NCBI GenBank assembly: GCA_002197995.1
Contig: NGZR01000005.1
Coordinates: forward strand, 3,534,001 to 3,598,000
Length of the DNA: 64,000 bases
Source: Gaeumannomyces sp. JS-464
Taxonomy: Eukaryota; Ascomycota; Sordariomycetes; Magnaporthales; Magnaporthaceae
Direction: 5' to 3'
Both the position numbers and the translations under genes were made by a program. Shown here in pieces: positions 22,191 to 34,382 of the stretch; position 1 is the first letter of the stretch; each line of letters starts with the position of its first letter. The notes under the pieces were generated by a model, which worked only from the letters and a program-made list of their open reading frames with translations, made no database searches and had not been told where the DNA came from.

Positions 22191-24927
22191 TTACTCGGCG
22201 TCGACAGGGAACCTGTCAAGGAACCTGTACTGCGCCAGCCCCTTCTTGAAGTCGCCCACAAACGCGGCCGCGTCGGTGCCCTTGAAGACGCCGTTGCCGT
22301 CGGGCACGCCCACGCTGCCGAGCGCCTCCGCCGCCGACCCGAGCGCGCCGACGGGCTTGCCCCAGCGGAAGGCGTCGAGCACCAGCTGGGCGGGCCGGCC
22401 GAGCGGGAACAGGGTCGACCTGGCGCCGTCGCCGCTGAAGAGCGCCTCGGCGCCGGGCGCCACGACCAGGCCGTCGAAGACGGTGGCGTCGGACGCCGAG
22501 TAGGTCGCGTCGACGCTGGGGGCCTGGAACTCGCCCACGACCGTGACCGCGAGGCCCTCGGCCTTGAGCGCGTCCCTGAGGCCGGCCGCGGCGCCCGCCG
22601 AGCCGGCCGCCGCGAGCACGGCGACGCGCAGGCCCCTGATGGTGGGCAGCGGCTTGGCGAAGACGGAGAGGCCAGCCGTCTTGTTGTTGTGGTAGAAGCG
22701 CGCGTCGGGCGCGGGCGCCTCCATGCCGACGGCCCTGGCCACGCGCGTCGCGATGCCGTTGTGGATCAGGTTGAGCTGCTGCAGCACGTTCTTGCGCACC
22801 ACCTCGGCCTTGATGTTGCTGAGCTCGAACCGGATCGCGTTGACCACCATCTGCTGCTCCTCCTTGGCCAGGCTGTTGAAGAAGAGGCGCGGCTGCGTCC
22901 AGTGGTCGTTGAAGGTCTCGGAGAGCGCCCGCTTGAGGCCGCCCGATGCCGTGCGCTTGGGGGCCGTGAAGAAGCCGCGTCCGTCCTGCTGGTCTGCCTG
23001 CTTGGGACCATTGCTGAGAGCGCTAGGGGTGTCTGGGGTTCGAGTGAAGCGCTATGTCAGCCACATTCGCTCGGGCAGCAACCACACACGGCAGATGAAG
23101 AGAGCTTATGGATATGAACTTACAAGGGTGGATGTTCTTGTGGATCATCATCTGCCCGGCACCATCGCGGCTGTTGCTGTGAACAGCAACACGCGGGCGG
23201 TTCACCGGGATCTCTGCGGCCCACAAGAGAGGGAGTCAGCACTCTTTTCTTCGTGTTCCATTCCCGAATCCGGGGGTTGCCTGTTCAACTCACGCTCAAA
23301 GTTGGGACCACCATGGCGGTTGAGCTGGGTGTCCAGGTACGAGAAGATGCGCCCCTGCATCAGCGGGTCCTCGCTGAAGTCGATACCGCGGACGACGTGC
23401 CCAATTTGGAACTAATCACTGCTGTTAGATGGGGTTTGCCACCTCCAACACACCAAGACGCTGCCCCTACTGACTGGGCTTGCTTACCATGGCCTGCTCC
23501 GTCTCGGCAAAGTAGTTGGTCGGGTTCCGGTCCAGCTTCATCACACCCAGGGGCTGGAGGGGGGCCAGCTCCTCAGGGAGGATCTTGGTGGGGTCGAGCA
23601 TGTCGAAGCCAAAAGCGACCGCGTCCTCCTCCCTAACCAGCTGGATGCTGAGCTCCCACTCGGGCCCATTGCCGGCCTGGATGGCGTCCCACAGGTCCTG
23701 ACGGTGGAAGTCGGCGTTCTTGCCCGACAGGACCTGGGCCTCCTCCCAGATCATGCTGGCCAGGCCCTGCTTCGTCTTCCAGTGGAACTTGACCAGGTGC
23801 GACTCGCCCTTGTCATTCACCAGCCGGAACGAGTGCACGCCGAACCCGTCCATGTGACGGTACGACCGCGGGGTTCCGTGCGGCGACATGGCCCAGAAAA
23901 GGGCATGCATGGTAGACCTGGAAAGGGGCGTATTTGGTTAGCGACATAGCTCCCGGCGCGGACAGTGGCATCTCGTCCTAGGGGGCAACTGACGGCTGCG
24001 AGCTGAAAAAGTCCCACGCGCTATCGTGAGCAGTAGCAGCCTGGGGCATCTCATTGTCCGGGCTGGGCTTGACCGCATGGATCAAGTCAGGGAACCGGAT
24101 AGCATCCTGGATGAAAAACACGGGGACGTTGTTGCCAACAATGTCTAAAAGCACAATGGGTTGGTCGGGAAATACCGAGATAAAAGATTGTGAACGGATG
24201 GCAGGTCCAACTCACCAAAGTTACCCTCGTCCGTGTAACTGTAAGATTAATAGAATCTGCTAAGTCAAATATTCTGTTGAATGGAGCCGGGCGTTGCCTC
24301 AGCACAAAAGGGGAGGAAAGGACGTACAGCCGAGTGGCAAACCCGCGGATATCCCTAACTGTGTCTGCACTTCCCCTAGAACCAGCGACGGTGGAGAAAC
24401 GGACAAAGGTCTCGGTCTTCTTCCCAGCAGCGCTGAGGAATGACGCGGCCGTGATGTTCCTGAAGTCTCCATAGCTGGTGAAGGTGCCATATGCGCCAGC
24501 GCCCCGGGCGTGGACAGCTCGCTCAGGGACCTTGATTATGAGTCAGCGGCACTGATCGTGACAACGAGGGTGTCGAAAACGGTGCAGGGCAAGCTAAAGC
24601 TCGTCTGGTTATCAAATGCGGACGGCAGGCGCTTACTCGCTCGTGGTCGAACCGAGTGATCTTCTCGCGGAAGATGAAATCCTCCAATAACGTGGAGCCG
24701 CGGTCGCCGGCCTTGAGGCTGAACTGGTCGCCGATGGGCACTCCAAAGTCGTTGGTGAGGAACTTGCCCTTGCTGTCGACGGTGAACTGGCTGTTGAAGT
24801 CCCCGTTGGGGGCCGCGGCCTCGTCCCTGGGGCGGAAGGCGGAGGGGTCGGCATAGGGGCAGACGGCGAGGGCGAGGCCGGGGAAGCCCAGGCTCGCCCA
24901 TGTAATGAAGGACGGCGAGAAATGCAT
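22191..24927 (-). CDS. Large-subunit secreted catalase (CatB/CAT-3 type)
   Basis: A heme catalase converting H2O2 to water and oxygen. Eight exons (24927-24637, 24530-24328, 24238-24216, 24144-23994, 23917-23488, 23411-23294, 23213-23124, 23032-22191) join without a break into 715 residues. A hydrophobic N-terminus (FPGLALA) before CPYADPS suggests secretion. The active-site His lies in ERAVHARG (about residue 104), the distal Asn in VGNNVPVF (about 177) and the proximal heme Tyr in RIFSY (about 391). The last 160 residues (from [11 protein letters not shown]) are the flavodoxin/GATase-like domain that defines large-subunit, very stable catalases. Exon 3 is only 23 nt. In other ascomycetes this class is cell-wall associated and counters oxidative stress; that role is inferred. 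Confidence 0.92.
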
Positions 24928-26287
24928 TGCTATGTGTAACACGGCAGGGCCGGCCAAACGAGCGTAACGGTGATCTTCTCGCCTTGGGCAGCAAGCGGGA
25001 GTTGGCACTTGGGGCTCTGAGCTGAGAGGCTGACGTCTAAGCTGGCTCACTCAAGCGGCACAGACGAAGAGAGACTCGAGATGGAGTGTGTGCGAGCCGG
25101 CCATCTTCTTATATGTGTGCAGACAAACACTAGGTCTAGACTGCGGTGGGGAGGCTGCTACGTCTGCCCGCGGGCAGCCGCGCCCGGGCTGGCAGCTCGT
25201 TGCCTACCTTGGACGGTGCCCCGATGTACACTTGTACCGACGTCAGCGACTTCCATGTTGTGTAAGTCTTGTCGACCATCTCCAGTGCTCCACTCCATCC
25301 TTTCCCCTGTAGCTGCAGCGGCCCAAGAGAAAAAAAAAAAAAGGCCGGGGGGTGTGATGCTGGGGTCACAGCGGTGGCAGGCACATGGAGGGAACACTGA
25401 AGCAAGCAAGGCAGCTTGGTAGCGCAACCTGGAGCCCCACTGGGATGCTCATCTGGTTGGATTTGGTAGTGGGCGACGGGATCGGCAAGGGAAATATGCA
25501 GCCGCATGGGCACGCTACCAACGAGCAGAAACGAGGAGGGTGCTATATCTGGACGTCTGGACTGAGAAACACACCAGTCGGTGTCTTGGCGTGATTCCTC
25601 TTGCATTATAGTTCCATATCACAAAAAAGGGTTCGAGGCTGCCCGAACAGGTAGGTAGCAACAAGACATGTTTGGGGTCCAGACTCCGGGTCTATGATGT
25701 GTAATCGACCGCCGGCTGACGACGCCGGCCGGAGCACTGGTCCAACGGTATCGGCCTGTGGCCTATGGGGCTGCGAAGCTGGGGCGTCGGTGGATGGACT
25801 CTGTCGGGGGAATAATCCTCCAGGCACTGGAGCAGCTGCTCCGTTCCTCCAATGGAGTAGTCGTGTATACGAATGGTGATGGGGAAAGCCGAAAGCGTGT
25901 GACAGAGAGTCCACTGGACCGTTGAGATTTCGAGGGATTTTCTAGCCTTTGTCTCCTTTCTTTCCTTTCTTCTTTGACCTTCATTTTATTTCACACGCAT
26001 CAACGTGCCCAAACATCAAAGCACCAGGGTCCGCGTCGCTAGGCAGTGCTTTAATAGCAACGGAAATGCAGCAGAGCAATTGAAAGTTGCTGGCAAGGCT
26101 CGGTCCAAATAGTCCTCTTTCGGCCGATCATTTCCTCGGATGGCGGCTGTCGTCACACAGACAGACGGGGGCAGCCCCTGAACGCAGCTTGGCCATCGCG
26201 TGCTGGACTGTCGACCGTCGGTCCCCGAGACCGCGTCCCCACGCGCGCCCGTCGTCTTACCATAGACGGGCCCACGCACCCACGTTG

Positions 26288-26324
<37 letters not shown>
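26288..26324 (+). repeat. Poly(A) tract, 37 bases
   Basis: An uninterrupted run of A read directly from the sequence. It could be the tail of a retroposed copy, but no element body is recognisable upstream and I saw no flanking target-site duplication. Confidence 0.9.
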
Positions 26325-26326
<2 letters not shown>

Positions 26327-27794
26327 TGAGGGGAAAGGGAAGGCGGCACGGTAGCGGGTAGGCGGAGAGCGAGGCGGGAGTGGGTGGGTGCCGGCATGTT
26401 GGGGCACCCTTGTGACCTCCACCGCAACGATTCCCGTCCGCTAGGTCACTCGAGAGCTGGCTCCGAAGAATGCAGCGTTCCACCCTCTCACCCTGTCTCA
26501 ATATTGCTTCTCGGGCCAGCACGGTGTCGCACAGCGTGCTGGGGCGGGTCTGATACCAGGCGGTGGTAAATTGGGCTGGGCAGGGTGTGCCATCCTGAGC
26601 CTTGAGTGCCGGCTGCGGCGGAATCTAGGTAGCCAAGGATGGCCTGCCCGTCCTCGTCGGTACTTGTGTGCATACAGGCACACAGACCCGACTTACATCC
26701 ACCGAGGTTGCCTTGGATGCGGAGTGAGCAATCAGGGTGTCATAACAGTCGGCCTTTGATCGAAGGCGGCCATGGATGCAACGAAAACTTGAACTCGATG
26801 TGAGCAAACGAGCACGATAAAGACAACATCGACGCAATTGACCAATCGCGACACTGCGAATGCAAATGTGCAGCTGGGCAGCATGAAGAACCCCCCATCT
26901 GCGTGCTATTTTGGGGGTGATAGCAACTGGTCCCCTGCCTGCTGCATCAATCCATGTCCAAAGTGTGCCCTTCCTACGCTGCTCTCCCAAAACCAGACTT
27001 GACTGTTCTCGGAGGCTTGTTGTTAGTGGCTGCCATGCCGCCGTCCTCCTCGCAGCATGCGTTGGATTCCGGACAAGGCGCGCGGGGCCGCGAAAACAGT
27101 CAAGATGTGAATGGATCCTCTGCTGCCCAGAAATCTAAATCCGCTTTGGTGGGCTTGGCCTATTGCGATAGCCGGGCTGCCCCCCTGCCCGCTACCTGCA
27201 CGTTGGTGGACGGCTATGGAGCCCCTGTGCTGTTCGTCTCGTTTTTTTTTCCCCGATCGTTTTTTCCACCGACTCTGTGAACTGAAGCTTAGAACATGAG
27301 GTTATCTTTGTTTAATTCGCTTCCATGTCCCTGCCGCCATCCCTGGCTGCCAGGTGCTGTTGCGTTGTCACCTGATAGCACATCATACGTCTGAGGGGAT
27401 CTATAAATTAGTGTCAAAAAAAAGAAGGGAAAAAACCGATGGGACGAGACGAAACAAAACGAGACGAGGTACAGCCGCCAGCGTCATAAGGCCAAATAAC
27501 CGATTCCGTCTGGCGCACACTGCTGATCGAGGTGAGGAGACGGGGAACACTTCCTTTCGCTAGCCGTTACGAGACCCAGCGGGATGTACCGGCCACCTGC
27601 AACTGGAAAGCCTGGCCGCCCCCACGAGCCGTGCTGCAACCGACCCGCACGCGGGTTTTATCTCCCGAGACGGGAGTCCAGTAGGGGTTGGCGGTTCGGG
27701 CTGGGCCAGCCTTTGGCGGTTTTCGTTTCTTCCACCTCGTTTCCGGGTCGCTTCCGTGTGGCTCCCGACGCTGCAGTCGGGCACGTCTCTGCAC

Positions 27795-27797
<3 letters not shown>

Positions 27798-27826
<29 letters not shown>
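27798..27826 (+). repeat. Poly(T) tract, 29 bases
   Basis: An uninterrupted run of T, about 1.5 kb from the A37 tract and in the inverted sense to it. On the minus strand it would be a poly(A) run. Confidence 0.9.
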
Positions 27827-27828
<2 letters not shown>

Positions 27829-29398
27829 AGCCATGAACATCGACACCCTCCCAGGCTGACCGCAAATCGGCTCACACTCCATCTCGTCGCGAGCCTTGCT
27901 TGCAATGGATTCTTGAACCGGTGTATCCAAACCACTAGTCCAGACGGGGTTCGACTTTGCACCGCAAGAACCGTCGCCTCAAGTCATCCGAACCTCGTGT
28001 CGCATAGGCGCCGAGAGGTCACTCTTCAAAAATAAGCGTCTCGATCGCCCGAACGTGTCACCTCGTGCAGAATATTGCCAAAATGTACCACAACCACGGC
28101 AGACCTACCTTGAAAACGTCATTGTGATAAGACGTCCAAAACGTGTTGTTATTCCTGGCCCTCGCCTTACTCCCAAGGCCAAACCAAGGCCGCGCCAACG
28201 AAGTAATTCCAGGACTGGCAAAAGAGGGGTATGTGTGTATGCCTGCGCCGTACATGCCCGACTTGCTATCGTATGAATGTGTCATGGGCGTGTTCTTCCC
28301 AGGTGACCTACGAGGTGGATTCGCGGCCACCCCTTGACTTTATTCTACAACCGCAAACTCCTCTGACATTCCAGTCCGTAGCCTTGCGACGAGGGGCCAT
28401 TTGCGTCCCCAAACACTCGAGGCTTCTGCCTCTTATAGGTCTTTTGGGAGGCACTATACTGTGAACCCTTCGGCAACGCACTGGGGATCTCCGCACTGCT
28501 CTACATAGCCGCCACCAGAAGGGAACACGGCATAATGATTGTAGTTAAAATGTTTGCCAAGTCTTGTTGATTGCCGCTGCTGCAACCTCGCCCAACTGCT
28601 CAGGGGCAAAAGCGACGCCAGCGTTGCGACTTTCATCTCAACTTCTCACCTTGGCATGTGCTTGGCCCCGAGTCCCTTGCACCACACAGCGTACCTCCCA
28701 TTGCATCGGCCATCATCGTGTCGACGGCAGACCTCTCGGTGCTGTGACGGGCGGGGACCCACGCGTCGCTTAGGACCGTGCCCAACTCGGGTCGACTCTT
28801 GGGATTCTTCAGACGGGGCAGAGATCGGGATGCTACATATGCAAGGCATCAGGGGAGCCTTCCTGGAAATGCGTGATTAATATGCGAGTGTTCGGGGGCG
28901 TTTGAGCGTCCCTGGGGCCAACCAGGCAATGCGACGAGCGGTACGGCTTGCTGCTGTTCGACACAAAACGGCCAGCCACAGAGCCCTGCAGCCGGGCCGG
29001 TGGCGTTCCTTCCCGAGACTCTTTGAGGCAGGCTGCAGCGGCTTTCTTTTTTGTTCTCGTGCCTTGCGTCTCGAGAAAAGAGACCACCAGAAAAAAAGGC
29101 AGCGGGAGTGGTGCGGGATGCGGACGGAACTGATGCAACAAGAAGCGCCACGAATGTAAACATCTATCTAATGGGGGGTATTTGGTAGCCAAGAACAAAA
29201 TGCTATGCACACCGCTTCAAATCGAAGCCGGTGTCAAATCCAAGACAGTAAAGAAAATAACATCAAAAGAAGAAGGGCACGCGCAAAAGAACTCGCCGCA
29301 TAAGCACAGAAGTAACATATGCTGACAAATGTCACGACGAGACTGGCCGAAACCAAAGGGTCACGTTGCCCTCCTTTCCCAAATTGAAGCCCCCTTCC

Positions 29399-31177
29399 TC
29401 AAGGCGCTTGTGGTCGCTTTCTCCTGGGCGACCTTCGCGGCTGGCTGTCATCCCTCTCCGTGATGCGCGCCTCAATGATGCTGGTCTCTTCCTCAAGCAG
29501 CACGGAGCCGCCGCCGTCCTCGCCCGCGCCGCCTCCACCAAGCAGCTGCGCCTCGGTGACCCAGCCGGCCTCGACGACGAAGCGCACGACGTCGGTGGCG
29601 CTGGGGAACGACTTGACCCGCGGCGGCGCGTCCGGGTCCAGGTGCGCCCAGAGCTCGGCCGTCTCGACCCTGAAGGCGGCCAGCGCGCGCTTGTCGCCCC
29701 TGAAGTGGCGCGTCAGGTAGTCGTACACGTAGGCCAGCCAGAGCACGTTGGTGTAGGGGTTGTGGTCGGCCCACGAGATGCCCGCCTCGTACGGCTTGTC
29801 GTGGCTCCGCGGCGGGAGGTGCGCGCGGTCGCCCCGGATGAGGAACGACCGCATCTGCCGGTACACCCTGCACTGCGGCGCGTGCGTGCTGGCGAATAGG
29901 CTCAGGTCCTTCTCCAGGTCGAACGCGATCGGCGGCGGGTCCTCACCGTCCGCCGGGTCCGGGTCCTCCGCCCGGGAGAGGCCGTAGTCCAGGATGGTTA
30001 TGTCGAGCCCAGATCGGCCGAAGCGGACTGGTGATGTTGGGTCTCGCGCATCAGCCGCTTTCGGTTCTCGAACCCGGCGCACGCACAGGTTTCCCTCGTG
30101 CAAGTCCCGGTGCTTTTATTTTGGTTCAGTTAATGGCAACACGCCTAAGCTAACACAGAGTGACGCAAAACCTACCTCGAAGCCGACTTGATACTCGGCC
30201 CTCGCCAGAGCAATGGCAACAAGCAGGAGAACATCCCAGACCTGGTAGATGGACACGAGCTCGAAATCCTCGAGCGACGAGCCGGCGTCACCGAGCTCGA
30301 TGACCAGGAACTCGGTGTCGTGGAGGTACCTGCTGGGCGAGGGGTAGAACTGCAGGCGGTCGGGGTCCTTGCGCTTCATGCGGCGGTGGAAGGCCTGGTG
30401 GGTCTCGAGCAGCTCCTTTGTGGCCTTGCCGCGGACGACGTAGCGCTCCTTGTAGACGACGAAGCCGGGGATGTCGGCGAGCCACTCGGAGATGCGGACC
30501 TCGCCGCCCAGGTCCTCCTCGCGGTGCGGCTCCTCGTCCACCAGGCCGGACCGCTCCTGCGCCTTGGTCTGGGGCTTGATGGGCGATTGCAGCCGCACCA
30601 CCTTAATGATGCTGGTGCCGCGCTCGTTGGTGACGCGGTACACCTCGGCGTAGGACGCCTCGGCGATCTTCTCGATGCGGTCGCCGGGCGGGCAGACGTC
30701 CGCCCACGTGAGTATCCGGTGGTCGGTCTGTGTGCCCCCTACGACGACGATCTGCCCGTCGACCCCTGTTTGCTCATTTTCTATCGCCGGCTCTACCACC
30801 GGCTGTGGCGTTGGTGATGGGGGTTGAGGTGGTAATTTTGGTGCACGTTTCCGCGGCGATGACCTCAGCTGCGGCTGTTCTGTTGTTGGCCTGGATGGGG
30901 GTTTTGTGCGTCGCTTTGGTGGCGACTTTGGCGGCTGGTCCTCTGGCTCTGTTCTGGTATCACCCCTATCCTCCTCCTTCGCTGGCTCGTCAAGGCGGAC
31001 GACACTTATTTGCTCTGCCAACACTGCGACCGGATCCTGTTTGCTGCAAGTCCCGATCGCTATAGTTTCGGACAGTCCCTGCTGCTTCACATGGCTCTGT
31101 GTGGTGTCGTGCGAGACTAGGGCCTTCGTCCTCCTGGTATGCTTCCCATACGTCCGCACGGCGGTTGTGCGTGGCAT
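29399..31177 (-). CDS. Haspin-type histone H3 Thr3 kinase
   Basis: Haspin phosphorylates histone H3 Thr3 in mitosis and recruits the chromosomal passenger complex to centromeres. Two exons (31177-30176, 30112-29399; 63-bp intron) join in frame into 571 residues. The N-terminal half is a basic, Pro-rich unstructured segment. The kinase domain begins near ADVCPPGDRIEKIAEASYAE (a divergent Gly-loop), has IIKVVRLQ as the VAIK-type Lys segment, HRDLHEGNL as the catalytic loop, and ILDYGLSRAED, where Asp-Tyr replaces DFG. That substitution is characteristic of haspins (DYT). The intron falls exactly before HRD. The start at 31177 (MPRTTAVRTYGKHTRRTK) was chosen over 31342 because the upstream 55 codons look like a leader. 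Confidence 0.88.
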
Positions 31178-31853
31178 TTTTCGTGGGTTTGCGCAGAGAA
31201 TTTGCGTGAGTTGAAAATAAAACGAACGAGTTAGGATACTCTTTCGGACTTCCAGCCACGTTCTCTCTTTGAGGGACCAATTCAGCCCAGAAACCAACCG
31301 TGATTGTCCTTGGCATGTGAAGCAATCGCGACTTTTGGACAACGAAGGAGCGGTTGGGCGTTGTCAAGGGCAACCCGGGGTCTGGGCGGGCCGCCCTGCA
31401 GATATGAATTGCCCAAGTTCTGTGGCTCATTGGCCACTTCTTGAGATCTTGCCTGCAGCCCTGTTCAGACACATGAATCCCATCTCCGGTTGGCTTTTCG
31501 CGGCGATCGACTGCATGAGGAGCATGACCGGCTGATTCCCCTTTAAAGCGGTCATATCAACTCGACCCGCCTTGGAATGTAGCGAACCGTTCATGGATTC
31601 GATCTCACAATGGATTGATCAAGTGTCTTGCTTCCTTCCTGTTGGGTTGCGTTAGTTCGCAACTCCGCATTTTCATCCCCACTCTGGCGACATATTGGGG
31701 TCTTGGAGCTCCATTTATCGTGCACGGACTCTTCCATCGCCAGATCCATTGCGAATTGGAGAAAGGACAAGTCGCAATCCCAAATTTGCGGGACCTCTAA
31801 ACGCTTTCTCCTCGACAGCCATCTTCGCCGGAAAGCGCGAAGCACCAGACACG
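31178..31853. other. Divergent promoter region between haspin and the CCDC47-like gene
   Basis: 676 bp without a supportable gene. Short ORFs on both strands are shadows. It contains the 5' flanks of both neighbours. Confidence 0.4.
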
Positions 31854-33459
31854 ATGGCCGATGTCGTGAAGAACTTCTTCGGCGGCGCCAAGGCCCCGGA
31901 GAAGCCCGCCTCCGCCGACTCTGGTAAGTGCGATTGTACTTTTGCTCTCGGCTTTGCGCATGCGTGGCACGGCTGCCATGTTGGACCGCATCCGAGCCGG
32001 GATGCCGTGGGGATGGAGGGCCTCAATGGGTGCGCAAATGGGAAACGGAGAAGCAAACACTAGCTCGGAACCTTCATCTTGGCTAACGTCTCGCCCGCCG
32101 CCCTTGCGCGTAGACTTTGCCGACTTCGCATCGGACGTGCCTGACCCCTCGCCTGCCCCCTTCTCCCCCAATATCAAGGCCGGAGCGACGCTGGGGGCAG
32201 CCGGCCGACGGCGGTCCCCTACACCAAGTGGTACAACGTCCACGAGCGCCACTCGCTGAGCGAGTTCCGCAATGAGGGCTGGATCATGCTGTCCATCGCC
32301 GTCGTCGTCGTCCTGCACCTGTTCGGCGCCCGTCTCAACCGCAACAAGGCGCGCTCGTGGATGAGGGCCCACGTCAAGCCCCTGGCCAACGAGTTTGCCC
32401 TCGTGGGCTATGGCGGCGTGGCCGCTGACGTCGCCGAGAAGGAGGGAGACGAGCTGCTCGAGGCTCTCCAGCGCGCCAACGAGTCCAAGGGCGAGGCTCT
32501 GCTCAAGGAGGCGTCTCTGTTCGAGTTTGCCACGTACGCGACTGGCCGCCAGAACGTCGCCTTCATGGATGCCAAGATGACGCTCATCAAGCGCTTCAAC
32601 CCCCTCGTCAGCCTTCCGAGATGCTCCTCAGCTTCCTCATCGACAGCGTGCCCACCCCTGAAGACTCGGTCACGGCTATCATCTACCCCTTCGACGGCAA
32701 GGAGTCCATGATTGTCCCCAGCATGCCTGGCGCCGCTGAGCTCAGGGCAAAGGATGCCAAGAGCGGTTACGACAACTTTGTTTGGGCCCTGGTCAACAAG
32801 GACTGCATGAAGCAGCTGCGCGAGGAGCGCTACGACGTCTCCATCACCTACACCAAGGACCACCCCAAGCTCCCGGCCTGGCTGAGTGTCATGAGCGAGA
32901 GCGCCGAGATCACCGACGCCCTCATGACCCCGCAGCTGATCGAGGCCGCCAAGCAGGCTGGCGACCTCCTCGACTACATCATTGTCACGGACCAGCCTGT
33001 CGATAAGCCCACCACGTGAGTTTCGGTTTCCTCTGACGGTGGGAACTCCCTGCAAGACGATGTGTCGACTAATCCATGATCTGTAGCATCGAGGATACCA
33101 CGCCGCGCAAGCGTCTTTTCCTCAAGTACCGGCTGCCGGGCGACAACAACTACGAGCCGCTTCTTCCCCTGTTCTCATACTTCCTCCGGATGCCGGACCA
33201 TCTGGTCCAGGTCGCCCATTTCCGGGCCGAAGTTCTCCGCAAGGTCAAGAGCGTCCGTGACGAGACGGTCCGTCAAATCCAGAAGGCAAGCGAGGAGGAG
33301 AAGAACGAGGAGCGGGCTCTGGAGCGCGAAAAGCAGCGCAAGGCCAAGCGCGACGCCGAGCTCAACGCGCTCGACGCCAAGGCGCAGAAGAAGTACCTCG
33401 AGAAGGAGCGCGAGAAGCAGATGCGCAAGTCCAACAAGAGGGTTACCACCCGCGCCTAG
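31854..33459 (+). CDS. CCDC47-like ER membrane protein (DUF1682; PAT complex type), frame broken
   Basis: CCDC47 homologues are ER proteins; in animals CCDC47 is a subunit of the PAT complex that chaperones multipass membrane proteins at the translocon. Exon 1 encodes MADVVKNFFGGAKAPEK; introns lie at 31924-32113 and 33016-33086 (branch GACTAAT). The body contains one membrane helix (GWIMLSIAVVVVLHLFG), then the large DUF1682 domain (FALVGYGG, FEFATYATGRQNV, MTLIKRFNPLVSLP, PKLPAWLSVMSESAEI), and ends in a highly charged coiled coil (EREKQRKAKRDAELNALDA) with a basic tail, as in the family. Two single-base deletions are apparent, near 32205 before the membrane helix and near 32617 within LVSLP-EMLLSF. 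Everything else is open to 33459. Confidence 0.85.
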
Positions 33460-33768
33460 TTGGCGAAAGCCCCAGCGGGTAAAACGGGTGGTTTTTCCTG
33501 CAGTGTGGATCAGGAACTATGCTGGGAAAGGCGGCTAGTTTGTCAGGCTAAGGATAAATTTTTTTTCGGCGGCGCTTGGTGTCTTTCTTTTACAAGCGAG
33601 AATGTACAAAAAGCGAAGTGACAACAAAGCGTGGGACTGCAAGTTGACTGACCCCATGCATTTATAATATTTGATGGCAGGATATGTGCCAATTCTTCTG
33701 CAAAAACGACATCTGTTTCTTGACTGGCCCGAAGCACCGACAACCCATCCCAGCAGACGATAATCGTA
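33460..33768. other. Convergent 3' region
   Basis: About 310 bp between the stop codons of the CCDC47-like gene (+) and the ECM15-like gene (-). AT-rich; no gene. Confidence 0.45.
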
Positions 33769-34382
33769 CTAGGCGCTCGAGCCAGCCAGGATACCTTCGA
33801 CTCTCTTCACCTTGTCCTCGGCGGTTTGCTTCTTGTCCGTTCTAGTAGCGGCGTGTGTCAGTGAGAGAAGAAGAGCCAGTGCTGCTGTGGCAGGTTACGT
33901 CACTGCCACTCACCTTGTTCCGACGCGCATCGACGTCTGCACGCGCTGGACGCCTCCGCGGTGCACGACAGCATGGGCCTGGCCAATGACCTTCATGACC
34001 TCGTCCCAGCTTCCTTCTGTCGCGCACGGGAAGAAACTCCAGGCGTCAGCGTTTTGTGATACAAATATCTTGGGGATAGGCAGGTAGATAGGCAGGTAGG
34101 TAGATACGGACCGACGGTGGTTCCTGCAGAGTGCATCGTGTGCTTGATCCCCGAGGCTTTGAGGAGCTTCTGCACCTCGGCCACCTCGTTTGCGACCGAG
34201 ACGTTGCCGGTCCCGACCTTTTTTTGGTCAGGCGGGTCAGCCAGGAGACAATGGCGGGCTACAGCACCAGGGAGTCGAACGGGCGGCTCGTTCAAGGTTC
34301 AGGGGGTTGGTAGGGCCCTCACCGGGACCAAGCAGAAGTCTGCATAGCAGGCAGCGGGCGTCTCGATGGAGGCGATGTCCAT
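33769..34382 (-). CDS. UPF0045/MTH1187 family thiamine-binding-type protein (Ecm15-like)
   Basis: Four short exons (34382-34323, 34217-34112, 34016-33914, 33841-33769) join in frame into 113 residues, matching the roughly 100-residue length of the MTH1187/YkoF-like family (yeast Ecm15, YBL001C). Blocks: CYADFCLVPV, VANEVAEVQKLL, IKHTMHSAGTTVEG (the most conserved strand-turn), SWDEVMKVIGQAHAVVH, RVQTSMRVGTRTDK. The fold is a small ferredoxin-like tetramer; some relatives bind thiamine, but the cellular function is unsettled. Met at 34382 is preferred. An upstream in-frame Met (34514) would add 44 Arg/Ser-rich residues resembling a mitochondrial presequence, so a dual-targeted longer form is possible. 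The second intron contains a short GGTAGATAGGCA microsatellite. Confidence 0.85.

Larger units (their letters stand above)
24928..29398. other. 4.5-kb gene-poor region with long homopolymers
   Basis: I find no supportable gene here on either strand. ORFs are short, overlap and lack domains. Notable content: A13 at 25330-25342, A37 at 26288-26324 and T29 at 27798-27826. The right end (29160-29398) is A-rich and probably the 3' flank of the haspin gene. It could hold a non-coding transcript or an intron-rich gene I cannot resolve. Confidence 0.45.

Noticed and set aside
22185..23117. 310-codon plus-strand ORF over the catalase tail
   Set aside because: Shadow of the C-terminal catalase domain; Arg/Gly/Val-rich composition without any domain.
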